From contig NZ_SMSJ01000031.1 in NCBI RefSeq assembly GCF_004355005.1, forward strand, positions 1 through 64,000: DNA of 64,000 nucleotides, written 5' to 3'. Positions 28,706 to 37,810 of this stretch are shown piece after piece. This DNA is from Dankookia rubra. Its GTDB lineage: Bacteria > Pseudomonadota > Alphaproteobacteria > Acetobacterales > Acetobacteraceae. The position numbers and the translations under genes are program-made. The notes under the pieces were generated by a model, which saw only the letters and a program-made list of their open reading frames with translations, did no database searches and was not told the origin of the DNA. Numbering within the stretch: position 1 is the first letter of the stretch; each line of letters opens with the position of its first letter.

Positions 28706-29977
28706 ATGACCGACGCCACGACTAAACCGACAGCCGCGTCGGTACCTTTCCCGCCTTACAAAATGGCGCGGTTGGACGAGCTGATCCCCTATGCCCGGAA
28801 TGCGCGCACCCACTCCGACGCGCAGGTGGCGCAAATCGCCGCGTCAATCCGCGAGTTCGGCTTCACCAACCCGATCCTGGTTGACGGCGAACGTGGCGTC
28901 ATTGCCGGCCATGGCCGGCTGCTCGCCGGCCGCAAGCTCGGCATGATTGAGGTACCAACGATCGAGCTTGGCCACCTCACCCCGGCTCAGCGGCAGGCCT
29001 ATGTGTTGGCCGACAACAAGCTGGCGCTAAATGCCGGCTGGGACGACGACCTGCTGCGCATCGAACTTGGCGAGCTGCGCGACGATGGCTTCGACCTCGG
29101 CCTGATCGGCTTTGATGCCGACGAAATTGGGCGACTGCTGATCGACAATACCGACGGCCTGACCGACCCCGACTTGGTGCCCGAGCCGCCGGCCAAGCCG
29201 GTCAGCCGGCCCGGCGATGTTTGGATCATGGGTAAGCATCGGCTGGTCTGCGGCGACAGCACGGACCCGGCCGTGGTCGAGCAGGTGCTGGCGGGAGTGC
29301 GACCTCATCTCATGGTCACCGATCCGCCCTATGGGGTGGAGTATGACCCGGCATGGCGCAACCGGGCGGGCCTCAGCACGACACGTCGGACCGGCGCCGT
29401 CGAGAATGACCACCGGGCCGACTGGCGCGAGGCCTGGGCGCTGTTCCCCGGCGACGTCGCCTATGTCTGGCACGGTGCCCTGCAGGCCACGACGGTGGCC
29501 GAGAGCCTGACGGCCTGTGGCTTCGACATCCGTGCCCAGATCGTCTGGGCCAAAGACCGGCTGGTACTGGGCCGTGGGCACTACCACTGGCAGCACGAAC
29601 CCTGCTGGTATGCGGTCCGCGGCACTGGCCATTGGACCGGCGACCGCAAGCAGACCACGCTCTGGCAAATTGCCAGCACCGGCCAGGACGCCGAGACGGT
29701 GCACGGCACGCAGAAGCCGGTCGAGTGCATGCGCCGGCCGATCGAGAACAACTCGAACCCGGGCCAGGCGGTCTATGAGCCCTTCAGCGGCTCGGGCACC
29801 ACGATCATCGCCGCCGAGATGTCCGGCCGGGCCTGTCATGCAGTCGAGCTGTTGCCGGCTTATGTCGATGTAGCAGTTTTGCGTTGGCAGGCTTTCACGG
29901 GCAAGGACGCGATCCAGGAGGACTGCGGGACGTCGTTTGCGAACACCACCACCGCCAGATTTCAGGAGGCTGTTTAA
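28706..29977 (+). CDS. ParB-like nuclease domain fused to DNA methyltransferase
   Basis: In this 423-residue protein, residues about 15-110 form a ParB/Srx-like domain (IPYARNARTHS, REFGFTNPILVD, VIAGHGRLLAGRKLG). An N4/N6-type DNA methyltransferase follows, with motif IV DPPYG (206-210) before motif I EPFSGSGTT (around 358-366), the beta-class order. It methylates adenine or N4-cytosine in DNA. Such fusions are common in prophages, often next to terminase genes, and protect phage DNA or regulate it. The start at 28706 has GAGG seven bases upstream. No partner restriction enzyme is seen. Confidence 0.9.
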   Translation: MTDATTKPTAASVPFPPYKMARLDELIPYARNARTHSDAQVAQIAASIREFGFTNPILVDGERGVIAGHGRLLAGRKLGMIEVPTIELGHLTPAQRQAYVLADNKLALNAGWDDDLLRIELGELRDDGFDLGLIGFDADEIGRLLIDNTDGLTDPDLVPEPPAKPVSRPGDVWIMGKHRLVCGDSTDPAVVEQVLAGVRPHLMVTDPPYGVEYDPAWRNRAGLSTTRRTGAVENDHRADWREAWALFPGDVAYVWHGALQATTVAESLTACGFDIRAQIVWAKDRLVLGRGHYHWQHEPCWYAVRGTGHWTGDRKQTTLWQIASTGQDAETVHGTQKPVECMRRPIENNSNPGQAVYEPFSGSGTTIIAAEMSGRACHAVELLPAYVDVAVLRWQAFTGKDAIQEDCGTSFANTTTARFQEAV

Positions 29978-29978
29978 G

Positions 29979-30377
29979 ATGATCCAGGGTATTATGTTCG
30001 AGGCCACCGAGGTGCAGCGCCGGCAAGTCCGAAGTATGGCAGCTGTTGGCCTCCCGCAGGATGATATTGCCACACTGCTTGAGATCGACGCTAAGACGCT
30101 TCGCAAATACTTTCGTCGAGAGCTCGACTCTGGTTCGATTGAAGCTACCGCCAAGGTCGCCCAATCCCTGTTCCAAATGGCAACGCAGGGCAAGAATGTC
30201 GCTGCGGCGATTTTCTGGATGAAGGCGCGTGCGGGCTGGCGCGAGAAACACGAGGTGGCAGTGACCTCGCCCTCCCTTTCTCATATTTCCGACGCCGATT
30301 TAAACAGCCTTATCGTAGAGGAACTTATCAAAGTGGTACCAAATCTCGTTGAGCGAAAGCCAGAGACGGCCAGCTGA
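29979..30377 (+). CDS. HTH protein, terminase small subunit-like
   Basis: The 132-residue protein begins at the ATG one base after the methyltransferase stop, with AGGAGG nine bases upstream. It has a helix-turn-helix (GLPQDDIATLLEIDAKTLRKYFRRE) followed by a helix pair (VAQSLFQMATQGKNVAAAIFWMKARAGWRE). This architecture is frequent in phage DNA-packaging small subunits and related DNA-binding proteins. No large terminase, portal or capsid gene follows, so the packaging role cannot be assumed. Confidence 0.7.
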   Translation: MIQGIMFEATEVQRRQVRSMAAVGLPQDDIATLLEIDAKTLRKYFRRELDSGSIEATAKVAQSLFQMATQGKNVAAAIFWMKARAGWREKHEVAVTSPSLSHISDADLNSLIVEELIKVVPNLVERKPETAS

Positions 30378-30414
30378 CGAGCCATTCAAAGCGCCACATT
30401 TAGGAGTTTATACA

Positions 30415-31677
30415 ATGACCGCTCAGTTTGCCATTCTGAATCGCGAGGCAATTGTCCTTGCGGCGGACCGCGATCCATCCGCGAATGGAAAAGAGGCGGG
30501 AACGAATTCGCGCAGCATGTTTTCACTCGGCCCAAGGAATCAAATGGCAATCATGGTTTGGGGCAAGGACAATTTTGCCGGCGTTCCTTGGACGATGCTG
30601 GTAGATACATTCAAAGCCGAAGCCGGACGCAAAAGTTTCAAGACGGTCGCAGACTGCGGCACGGCGTTCATGCAATTGCTGAAGGACAAACGCTTTCGCT
30701 CGGACGGAGCGGCGACCACCACTGATCCTAAGCTCATTTTGCACAATCTCGAGAAACTCTGTTCCGAGCTTCCGGAAGGAGTTGCAACATCCGACGCTGA
30801 GCAAATACGTAGGCTCGCTTGCGCGGACTTTATCGCTGACCTTCGCAATCACGAACAGATTCCAGGCGCTCCGTCGCCCGCTCAGTTTCTTTCGAAGATC
30901 AATAGGGGACTTCTAAGAAACCTCGCGAAAGCAATGCTCGGGGCCAAAATTACTCCAACTCTGTTAAAGCAGATAGAGTGGATTAGCTTTGAAGCGGCGA
31001 CGAGGAAGATTGCTTCGGGAAGTGAATCGGGGATCATAATTGCTGGATACGGACACACAGAGCATTTCCCCAGCGTGCAAGAATACATTATCGATGGACA
31101 GTGCGGCAATTTTACCCGGAGCTGGTTGCGGGATAGGCATAGCATAGATGGTGCATCAGCAAGGTCGCAAATTTTAGATTTCAGTGCGAGTGGCGGTCTA
31201 CAAACAATTATAAGCGGCATCGCTCCTGCGTACGTCAGCTTCATAGGCGAAGCATATTTTGAACTGATAGACAAAACGTCAAACTATGCTCTTGGTGCGA
31301 ATGGCTCGTTAGCTGGTGGCGCTGTCTCTGGGCAAAAATCGGAATGCCAGACAAAATCGGAGCTACTGCAGGAAACCCTTGATGATCTAATAAGGCTCCG
31401 CAACAAAATGTTTACTATCAAGCTTTTGGACCACATCGGCAATTTATCGAAGGTTGACTTAGTCGACCTCGCATTGACACTTGTTGAAAGCGCCTCTCTC
31501 ATGACAAGGATTTTCTTTTCGACCGAATGGAATGGCAACCTGGTTGATTTAGCCGTAATTTCCAAGGAAGATGGATTTGTTTGGGCTGGCCAGCCAATTG
31601 CACACAAATCCCTAGAATGCGCGTTTGCTTCGGAGTCCAGCCGAGCCTCTACGGTCGCGCCGAACTCGGCCGCTTAG
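30415..31677 (+). CDS. Proteasome-like Ntn-hydrolase fold protein
   Basis: The 420-residue protein opens MTAQFAILNREAIVLAADRD, matching the first strands of proteasome/HslV-type Ntn hydrolases. Counting the threonine at 2 as residue 1, aspartate 18 falls at the conserved position 17. Next comes FSLGPRNQMAIMVWGKDN followed by GVPWTMLVDTF, as I recall from a bacterial proteasome-like family. Where the catalytic lysine 33 is expected the sequence reads NSRSMF, with no lysine. The C-terminal part ends LVDLAVISKEDGFVWAG. GC is much lower than in the flanking genes, so it is foreign. Function is unknown. Confidence 0.6.
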   Translation: MTAQFAILNREAIVLAADRDPSANGKEAGTNSRSMFSLGPRNQMAIMVWGKDNFAGVPWTMLVDTFKAEAGRKSFKTVADCGTAFMQLLKDKRFRSDGAATTTDPKLILHNLEKLCSELPEGVATSDAEQIRRLACADFIADLRNHEQIPGAPSPAQFLSKINRGLLRNLAKAMLGAKITPTLLKQIEWISFEAATRKIASGSESGIIIAGYGHTEHFPSVQEYIIDGQCGNFTRSWLRDRHSIDGASARSQILDFSASGGLQTIISGIAPAYVSFIGEAYFELIDKTSNYALGANGSLAGGAVSGQKSECQTKSELLQETLDDLIRLRNKMFTIKLLDHIGNLSKVDLVDLALTLVESASLMTRIFFSTEWNGNLVDLAVISKEDGFVWAGQPIAHKSLECAFASESSRASTVAPNSAA

Positions 31678-31771
31678 GCCGATGAGAGATGCCAAAGCGT
31701 CCTTGTCAGGCTCCCCTAGCCGAGAGCGGATTGCCGCGCTGTGCTGCCGGGCCTCTGATCAGGAATCCGGA

Positions 31772-32530
31772 ATGCCGAACACCAAGCCTGGACGGACACC
31801 CGAGACGTCGCTCTACGCCGCGGTCAAGGCGCACCTAGAGCGGTTGAGCTACGAAGCCAAGGGCGAGGTCTGCGGCTGCGACATCGTCGCCGTGCGGCCC
31901 GGTGAGGCGCCCTTCCTGGTCATCACCGAGCTCAAGCTCGGACTGACGCTGGAGCTGATCCTGCAAGGGGTCGACCGCCTTGCTGCAGCGGACGAAGTCT
32001 GGCTCGCGGTGCGGGCCACTCGCCGTGGACGTGATCGCGACGGCCGTGCCCACAAGCTGTGCCGCCTGCTCGGCTTCGGCCTCCTCGCAGTCGACCCGGG
32101 GCGGCGCTCGGTCGAGGTCCTAGCCGAGCCGGGACCCTACCGGCCACGGACCAACGCGAAGCGCCGATCTCTCCTGCTCAACGAGCACCAGCGCAGGCGC
32201 GGGGACCCAACAGTGGGCGGCGCATCCCGGCAGCCCGTCATGACGGCCTACCGCCAGCGCGCCCTGGCTTGCGCCGAGCTGATGCGCGAACGGCCGCGGC
32301 GCCCGCGCGACTTGCTGGAGGTTGCCCCGGACGCGGCCGGCATCCTGCTCAGGAACGTCTATGGCTGGTTCGAGCGAGAAAGCCGGGGCATCTACCGACT
32401 ATCCCGAGCGGGTGAAGCAGGCCTGCTGCACTGGACCGAGGTGGACGGCGCGTCTGTGCCCGATGCCGCGCCCCCGCCGGCCGCAACTGCGGATACTGAG
32501 ATGGCGTTTACAAAGGGCGTGAGCGGCTGA
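31772..32530 (+). CDS. DUF2161 family putative PD-(D/E)XK phosphodiesterase
   Basis: The 252-residue protein has a PD-(D/E)XK core: CGCDIVAV with D37 and ITELKLG with E53 and K55. A helix follows (LELILQGVDRLAAADEVWLA). The C-terminal half has an HTH-like part (ELMRERPRRPRDLLEVAPDAAGILLRNVYGWFER). DUF2161 proteins are predicted nucleases. The start MPNTKPGRTPETSLY is family-like; the frame upstream runs into the previous gene. Its stop overlaps the likely start of the RecD2-like helicase, so the two are coupled and may act together on DNA ends. Confidence 0.82.
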   Translation: MPNTKPGRTPETSLYAAVKAHLERLSYEAKGEVCGCDIVAVRPGEAPFLVITELKLGLTLELILQGVDRLAAADEVWLAVRATRRGRDRDGRAHKLCRLLGFGLLAVDPGRRSVEVLAEPGPYRPRTNAKRRSLLLNEHQRRRGDPTVGGASRQPVMTAYRQRALACAELMRERPRRPRDLLEVAPDAAGILLRNVYGWFERESRGIYRLSRAGEAGLLHWTEVDGASVPDAAPPPAATADTEMAFTKGVSG

Positions 32531-34722
32531 CGCCCGCTCCGACCACCTCATCCGATGCCGGACGCGGACCGCCGACCGAGGCCCTGGCCGGTCTGGTCGA
32601 GCGGGTCACCTTCCACAATGCCGAGACCGGCTTCTGCGTGCTGCGGGTCAAGGTGCGGGGCCAGCGCGACCCTGTCACCGTGGTCGGCCACGCGGCGCTG
32701 ATCTCGGCCGGCGAGTTCGTCAGCGGCTCGGGCACCTGGGTCAATGACCGCACCCACGGCCTGCAGTTCAAGGCGACCTTCCTCAAGGCGACCGCTCCGA
32801 CCACCCTGGAGGGCATCGAGAAGTACCTCGGCTCCGGCATGATCCGCGGCATCGGCCCGGTCAATGCCAGGAAGCTGGTCGCCGCCTTCGGCGAAGCCGT
32901 GTTCGACCTGATCGAGCAGCAGCCGGACCGCCTGCGCGAGGTCACCGGCATCGGCCCGAAGCGTGCCGCCCGCATCGTCGCCGGCTGGGCCGAGCAGAAG
33001 GTGATCCGCGAGATCATGCTGTTCCTCCACTCGAACGGGGTCGGCACCTCCCGGGCGGTGCGGATCTACAAAACCTATGGCGCCGAGGCCGTGCGCCTGG
33101 TCAGCGAGAACCCCTACCGCCTTGCCCGCGACATCCGTGGCATCGGCTTCCGCACCGCCGACCAGATCGCGGCCAGGCTCGGCATCGAGCGCACGGCCAT
33201 GATCCGCGTGCGGGCCGGCATCTCCTTCGCCCTGGCCGAGGCCATGGAGGGGGGCCACTGCGGCCTGCCCGAGGCGGAGCTGGTGGACCTCGCCCAGACC
33301 CTGCTGGAGATCACAGGTGAGCTGGTCCGAACCGCCCTCGGCCTGGAGCTCGAGGCCGGCGAGGTGGTCGCCGACACCCTGGAGGAGCAACGCTGCATCT
33401 TCCTGGCCGGCCTGTACCGGGCCGAGCGGGAGATCGCCGAGCGGCTGCGGCAGCTTGCCGTCGGCGCGCCGCCCTGGCCGGCAATCGATGCCGACAAGGC
33501 CATTTTCTGGGTAGAGGGCAAGACCGGCCTGACCCTGGCCGAGAGCCAGCGGGCGGCGGTGCGCGTGGCGCTCGCCGCCAAGGTGCTAGTCATCACCGGC
33601 GGCCCGGGCGTGGGCAAGACCACCCTGGTCAACTCCATCCTGAAGATCGTGGCGGCCAAGGGTCCCGAGATCGCCCTTTGTGCCCCGACCGGCCGTGCTG
33701 CCAAGCGCTTGGCCGAGAGCACCGGGCGCGAGGCGACGACCATCCACCGCCTGCTCGAGGCCGACCCGAAGGAGGGCGGCTTCAAGCGCAGCGACCTGCA
33801 GCCGCTGGCGTGCGACCTGCTGGTCGTGGACGAGTCCAGCATGGTGGACGTACCGCTCATGCGGGCGCTGCTGAAGGCGCTGCCCAAAGGCGCCGCCCTG
33901 CTGCTGGTCGGTGACGTGGACCAGTTGCCCTCGGTCGGGCCGGGCCAAGTGCTGGCCGACATCATCGCCTCCGGCGCGGTGCCGGTGGTGCGCCTGACCG
34001 AGGTGTTCCGCCAGGCGGCCGGCAGCCAGATCGTCACCAACGCCCACCTGATCAACCGCGGCAAGATGCCGGACCTCACGCCGCAGGAGGGCTCGGACTT
34101 CTTCTTCGTCGAGGCGGCCGACCCGGAGACCGGGCTGGAGAAGCTCCTGGCCATGGTCCGTGACCGCATCCCCCACCGCTTTGGCCTCGACCCGGTCCGC
34201 GACGTCCAGGTGCTCTGCCCGATGAACCGCGGCGGGCTCGGGGCGCGGTCGCTCAACATCGCGCTGCAGAAGGCGCTGAACCCGCCGGGCGAAGTGCGGG
34301 TCGAGCGCTTCGGCTGGACCTTCTGTCCCGGCGACAAGGTCATGCAGGTGGCCAACGACCACCCGCGCGAGGTCTACAACGGGGACCTCGGCATTGTCCG
34401 CAGGATCGACCTGGAGGAGGGCGAGCTGGTGGTCGACTACGAGGGCCGGGAGATCGCCTACGGCTTCGGTGAGCTGGACGAGCTCGTGCTGGCCTACGCC
34501 ACCACCGTCCACAAGAGCCAGGGATCGGAGTACCCGGCGGTGGTCATCCCGGTCACCACGCAGCACTACCCCATGCTCCAGCGCAACCTGATCTACACGG
34601 CGGTGACCCGGGGCAAGCGGCTGGTGGTGCTGGTGGGCCAGCGGAAGGCGCTGTCCATCGCCGTCCGCGGGCAGCAGACCCGACGCCGCTGGTCGAAGCT
34701 GAAGGAGTGGCTTGCCGCGTAG
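32527..34722 (+). CDS. RecD2-like ATP-dependent DNA helicase
   Basis: The 731-residue protein has an N-terminal OB-like part (VERVTFHNAETGFCVLRV) and helix-hairpin-helix motifs (GIGPVNARKLV, GIGPKRAARIV). Its helicase core shows Walker A GGPGVGKT (about 358-365), LLVVDESSMVD, a GDVDQLPSVGPG motif III, and the C-terminal YATTVHKSQGSEYP and YTAVTRGKR. RecD2 is a 5'-3' helicase in DNA repair. The conserved N-terminus starts before the first GTG (32638). The only fitting start is a CTG at 32527 that overlaps the DUF2161 stop as CTGA, where ATGA would be expected. Confidence 0.88.
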   Translation: MTPAPTTSSDAGRGPPTEALAGLVERVTFHNAETGFCVLRVKVRGQRDPVTVVGHAALISAGEFVSGSGTWVNDRTHGLQFKATFLKATAPTTLEGIEKYLGSGMIRGIGPVNARKLVAAFGEAVFDLIEQQPDRLREVTGIGPKRAARIVAGWAEQKVIREIMLFLHSNGVGTSRAVRIYKTYGAEAVRLVSENPYRLARDIRGIGFRTADQIAARLGIERTAMIRVRAGISFALAEAMEGGHCGLPEAELVDLAQTLLEITGELVRTALGLELEAGEVVADTLEEQRCIFLAGLYRAEREIAERLRQLAVGAPPWPAIDADKAIFWVEGKTGLTLAESQRAAVRVALAAKVLVITGGPGVGKTTLVNSILKIVAAKGPEIALCAPTGRAAKRLAESTGREATTIHRLLEADPKEGGFKRSDLQPLACDLLVVDESSMVDVPLMRALLKALPKGAALLLVGDVDQLPSVGPGQVLADIIASGAVPVVRLTEVFRQAAGSQIVTNAHLINRGKMPDLTPQEGSDFFFVEAADPETGLEKLLAMVRDRIPHRFGLDPVRDVQVLCPMNRGGLGARSLNIALQKALNPPGEVRVERFGWTFCPGDKVMQVANDHPREVYNGDLGIVRRIDLEEGELVVDYEGREIAYGFGELDELVLAYATTVHKSQGSEYPAVVIPVTTQHYPMLQRNLIYTAVTRGKRLVVLVGQRKALSIAVRGQQTRRRWSKLKEWLAA

Positions 34723-34832
34723 TCCGAATGGTCACCAGTGACCCAGAAGAACCAAGCCAAGTCTGTCACGTTAGCGGCTCGAAATCGTCCGGCGTATTCG
34801 CAGGACATGCCGCAATCGGAGGAGGCATCATC

Positions 34833-35243
34833 GTGGATTCAGATCGCATCGCCGGCGCCGCCCAGCAGGCGAAGGGCAAGGTCGAGGCAGCCACGGGCCG
34901 GCTCACCGGAGACACAAAGCTTCAAGTGGAGGGGGGCTACGACCAGGCGGTCGGCAGCGTTCGGAATGCAGCCGGCAGGGCTGAGGATGCGGCTGAAGCG
35001 GCCAAAACTGAGCCACAGTCTGAGGTGGAACACCTCCGCGCGGAGGTGGAGCGGCTCTCTGCCGAGCCTGCCACACCGCGATTGGATGCAGCTGCCAGGA
35101 CGGCCGACCGCTACGGCCAGGAGCTCGATCGATACCTGGATGTCGTTCGGGAGCGTCCCTTGACCGCGATCGGCATAGCGGCCTGCGCTGGTTTCCTGCT
35201 CGGACGGCTAATCAGCGGCAACAGGTACGTGTATCGGATCTGA
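34833..35243 (+). CDS. CsbD-like stress protein with membrane-anchor tail
   Basis: The 136-residue protein starts at a GTG with GGAGGAGG seven bases upstream. Residues 1-60 match CsbD (RIAGAAQQAKGKVEAATGRLTGD, QVEGGYDQAVGSVRNAAG). The remainder is a coiled region and a C-terminal helix typical of DUF883/ElaB-type proteins (RERPLTAIGIAACAGFLLGRLI). CsbD proteins accumulate in general stress, and the tail suggests tethering to the inner membrane, possibly near ribosomes as for ElaB. It stands alone downstream of the helicase gene. Confidence 0.8.
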   Translation: MDSDRIAGAAQQAKGKVEAATGRLTGDTKLQVEGGYDQAVGSVRNAAGRAEDAAEAAKTEPQSEVEHLRAEVERLSAEPATPRLDAAARTADRYGQELDRYLDVVRERPLTAIGIAACAGFLLGRLISGNRYVYRI

Positions 35244-35416
35244 CGCTCAGGAAGGCAGCGTCTACCCGACGAAGCAGTGGCCGGAGCAGAAGATCGACGC
35301 CGAGGTCGCGCCAATGATGACGGTCGGCCGCGCGACGGCGTCCGACGATGTGCAGGTGGATACCATGGAGTTCCTGCGCAATCCGGCCTTTGGCTGACGA
35401 ATAGCGCGGAGCGGGA

Positions 35417-36199
35417 TCAGCTATCCGACTGCGCCTTCCCCCGCGCCAAAACGCCACTGAGGCGCTGAGCAACTGCAGCCCCTGTTACCTGCGCCCGATG
35501 CGACAGGCTGCGCTCCCTCTCCAGCGCCATTGCCTCGCCGAAGGACAGAGCATAGCCATCATCGATCAACCGCTTCATCGAGGGCAGCATGTCCGGCAGT
35601 GCGGAAAGCATGTCGCGGGCCATCGCGCGCGCCGTCGGGAGCAGCTCGCTTATTGGCAAAACGCGGTTCACCAGACCCCATGCTTCGGCCTGCCGAGCAC
35701 CGACGAAGTTGCCGGTCAGCGACATTTCTTTGGCGCGGCCCGGTCCAATGAGCCGTGGCAGCCGCTGCGATAGTCCCCAGCCAGGTAGCACCCCGACCCG
35801 GGCATGGGTGTCGGCAAAGCGCGCCTCGTCCGAAGCCAGGATGATATCGCACGCCAGCGCCAGTTCGAAGCCACCGGTAATCGCCACGCCGTTGACCGCG
35901 GCGATGACGGGGCCGGTAAAGCCTGCCAAGGCCGCCACCGGATCGGCACCTTTGCTCCCGAGCGCTGGCGCTTCACCGGCCGAACCAAGCTCCTTTAGGT
36001 CCAGCCCGGCACAGAATGCTCGGCCGCTGCCGGTAACGATTAAGACTCGGCAGGATGGCTCTGCTGAGAGCTGGGTGACTGCGTCCGCAAGCGCCTGACG
36101 CAGCGCGGCCGACAGTGCATTCATCGCTGTCGGGCGGTTCAGGGTGAGAACGGCGTAACCCTCCGGCGCCTGCTCTAACAGCACAAACTCATCGCCCAT
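35417..36199 (-). CDS. Enoyl-CoA hydratase/isomerase family protein
   Basis: The 260-residue crotonase-fold protein has VLTLNRPTAMNALS and GRAFCAGLDLKELG (CoA-binding oxyanion hole). GPVIAAVNGVAITGGFELALACDIILA and ARVGVLPGWGLSQRLPRLIG follow, the latter with a Pro/Gly where hydratases hold the second catalytic acid (G-x-x-P-x-x-G). It probably hydrates or isomerises enoyl-CoA in fatty-acid or aromatic breakdown. MGDEFVLLEQ is preceded by an AAAGGA site; the longer frame upstream is not family-like. It stands as a single gene between unrelated neighbours. Confidence 0.88.
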   Translation of the reverse strand: MGDEFVLLEQAPEGYAVLTLNRPTAMNALSAALRQALADAVTQLSAEPSCRVLIVTGSGRAFCAGLDLKELGSAGEAPALGSKGADPVAALAGFTGPVIAAVNGVAITGGFELALACDIILASDEARFADTHARVGVLPGWGLSQRLPRLIGPGRAKEMSLTGNFVGARQAEAWGLVNRVLPISELLPTARAMARDMLSALPDMLPSMKRLIDDGYALSFGEAMALERERSLSHRAQVTGAAVAQRLSGVLARGKAQSDS

Positions 36200-36422
36200 A
36201 TGCGCTTTTCCTTTCCGGCGTTCGGTATGCTGTTGCGACTTTATCTCCTGCTGCCACCCCGAAAAGGGCCCGACGGCTGAGGCGAGCTGGTGCTTCGCGG
36301 TACGCAATGACATTTCAATGTTGCGGGAGTACCTCGAATCCAGCCATGCGGTGCCCCAAGTCGCCGATATCACCCGCCGCCGCGACGCGAGCGGCGATCG
36401 GCAGCAGCTAGGGGAGCATCCC

Positions 36423-37130
36423 ATGGAGCTCGATCTCAGACTGCAGCGGGCCCTCGATCGGGTCGAACTCGTTAGCGGCACGATTGGCAACCCAGGCGAC
36501 GGCAAGATGTGCCTGATGTCGCTCGTGGCATTCCTGGCGGGAGAGGAGCACTCCGACTCGCCGGGATGCGCTTCGCCGCTGATCCAGGCCTTCGCTGTCC
36601 GTATCAACGACAACATGCCCCACAAAGCTCGGCAGCGCCTCAAGGCGTTTGCGCCGCGTATCATCGGTACCAACGATGGACATGACGGTCTGCGTGCGCA
36701 GGTCCTGCGTCGATTTCTGACCAACGGAACCCTGGCTAGAACATTAGATTGCGGTTTGACCGAGCCCACGCTGTCTGCATCGACCTCGGGTTTCGCGCTT
36801 CGGCGGCTCTGGCGTTGGCTCCGCAAAGACCACGATCAGCGTCTGCTCGAGTGTTCTCTGTCGGTCGATGATGGTGTCAACTTGGCGGGTTATGCTGCGC
36901 GCCTGGTCACCCGATTGGCGCGTAGCGCTCCAGATGCTCGGGTGCAGGACGAGTACTGGAATGCAGCGATCGGGCTCGTCGACGCGTTGTGCGATGTGGG
37001 TGCGACGAACCGGCCTGAGCAAGGCATACCAGCCGCTCGCTTGGTGCAGCTGGAGAGCACACATCGTGGGCACGAGGAAGCGACGTGGCCGAGGGAATCC
37101 TTTTTACCTCCTTACCTGCTGCATTGGTAA
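36423..37130 (+). CDS. Hypothetical protein (235 aa)
   Basis: The start ATG at 36423 has AGGGGAG six bases upstream. The first 110 residues (GTIGNPGDGKMCLMSLVAFLAGEEHSD with RINDNMPHKARQRLKAFAPRIIGTNDG) resemble a family I have met in plasmid and actinobacterial proteins with no assigned role. A helical part with many Arg and Leu follows. No signal or membrane segment is seen. The function is unknown. Confidence 0.6.
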   Translation: MELDLRLQRALDRVELVSGTIGNPGDGKMCLMSLVAFLAGEEHSDSPGCASPLIQAFAVRINDNMPHKARQRLKAFAPRIIGTNDGHDGLRAQVLRRFLTNGTLARTLDCGLTEPTLSASTSGFALRRLWRWLRKDHDQRLLECSLSVDDGVNLAGYAARLVTRLARSAPDARVQDEYWNAAIGLVDALCDVGATNRPEQGIPAARLVQLESTHRGHEEATWPRESFLPPYLLHW

Positions 37131-37381
37131 CATATGTTCGAGTGCTGAGGCTTTGCCAGAGCGAGCGACGACTAAGCACTCTTCACCCCTGATGCAGCAG
37201 CGGGTGCAGTAAATTGCCGCTGCGATGGTGCTCATGATGGCGGTTGGCCGAACGATGACGGGCAGGCCGATGTTCCGGAGCTTCTGCGCAATCGCATTCT
37301 CAGCTGATTGGGCTGCCGCCGGCGCACGGCCCTGTGCGAGAATGCCGACGCGAATCGGCCGCAACGAGACCCGGAGGCCAC

Positions 37382-37681
37382 ATGGCGACCAAGACAGCGG
37401 AAAAGCCAAAGAAGCCCGCAGCGAAATCTGACGGCGGCAAGCCGAATGCACTGCAGAAACCCCTGAAACCGTCGGAGGAACTGAGTGCAGTCGTCGGCAC
37501 AGGCCCCCTCCCGCGTGGCGAGGTGGTGAGCAAGGTATGGGAATACATCAAGGCCAACAACCTGCAGAACCCGGAGAACCGCCGCGAGATCCTGGCGGAC
37601 GACAAACTTCGGAAGGTGTTCGGCAAGGACAAGGTGACGATGTTCGAGATGAACAAGTACCTCGCTCAGCACTTGAAGTGA
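37382..37681 (+). CDS. SWIB/MDM2 domain protein
   Basis: The 99-residue protein has a lysine-rich N-terminal tail (KTAEKPKKPAAKSDGGK) followed by a complete SWIB fold: LQKPLKPSEELSAVVG, EVVSKVWEYIKANNLQNPENRREI, and KVTMFEMNKYLAQHL. Stand-alone bacterial SWIB proteins with basic tails are thought to bind DNA and were probably acquired from eukaryotic or chlamydial sources. GGAGG lies upstream of the ATG at 37382. It is monocistronic. Confidence 0.88.
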   Translation: MATKTAEKPKKPAAKSDGGKPNALQKPLKPSEELSAVVGTGPLPRGEVVSKVWEYIKANNLQNPENRREILADDKLRKVFGKDKVTMFEMNKYLAQHLK

Positions 37682-37810
37682 CGCTGCGGGAGGGCGGCTG
37701 GCAGGATCCTCAGTGTTCCGACCGCGACGGACTGTTGCCTACAAAACGGCAGTACCCTTTGCTTATGCAGCAATCCTCCGGGAACTACTTTTTTTGCCCA
37801 GAACACTCGC

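Noticed and set aside
35244-37440. Weakly similar antisense segments at 35250-35400 and 37160-37330 (shared pattern RPTxI...FC/YC...C)
   Set aside because: The match is short, frames are broken and no start is visible; at most they are remnants of one gene family, too weak to annotate.
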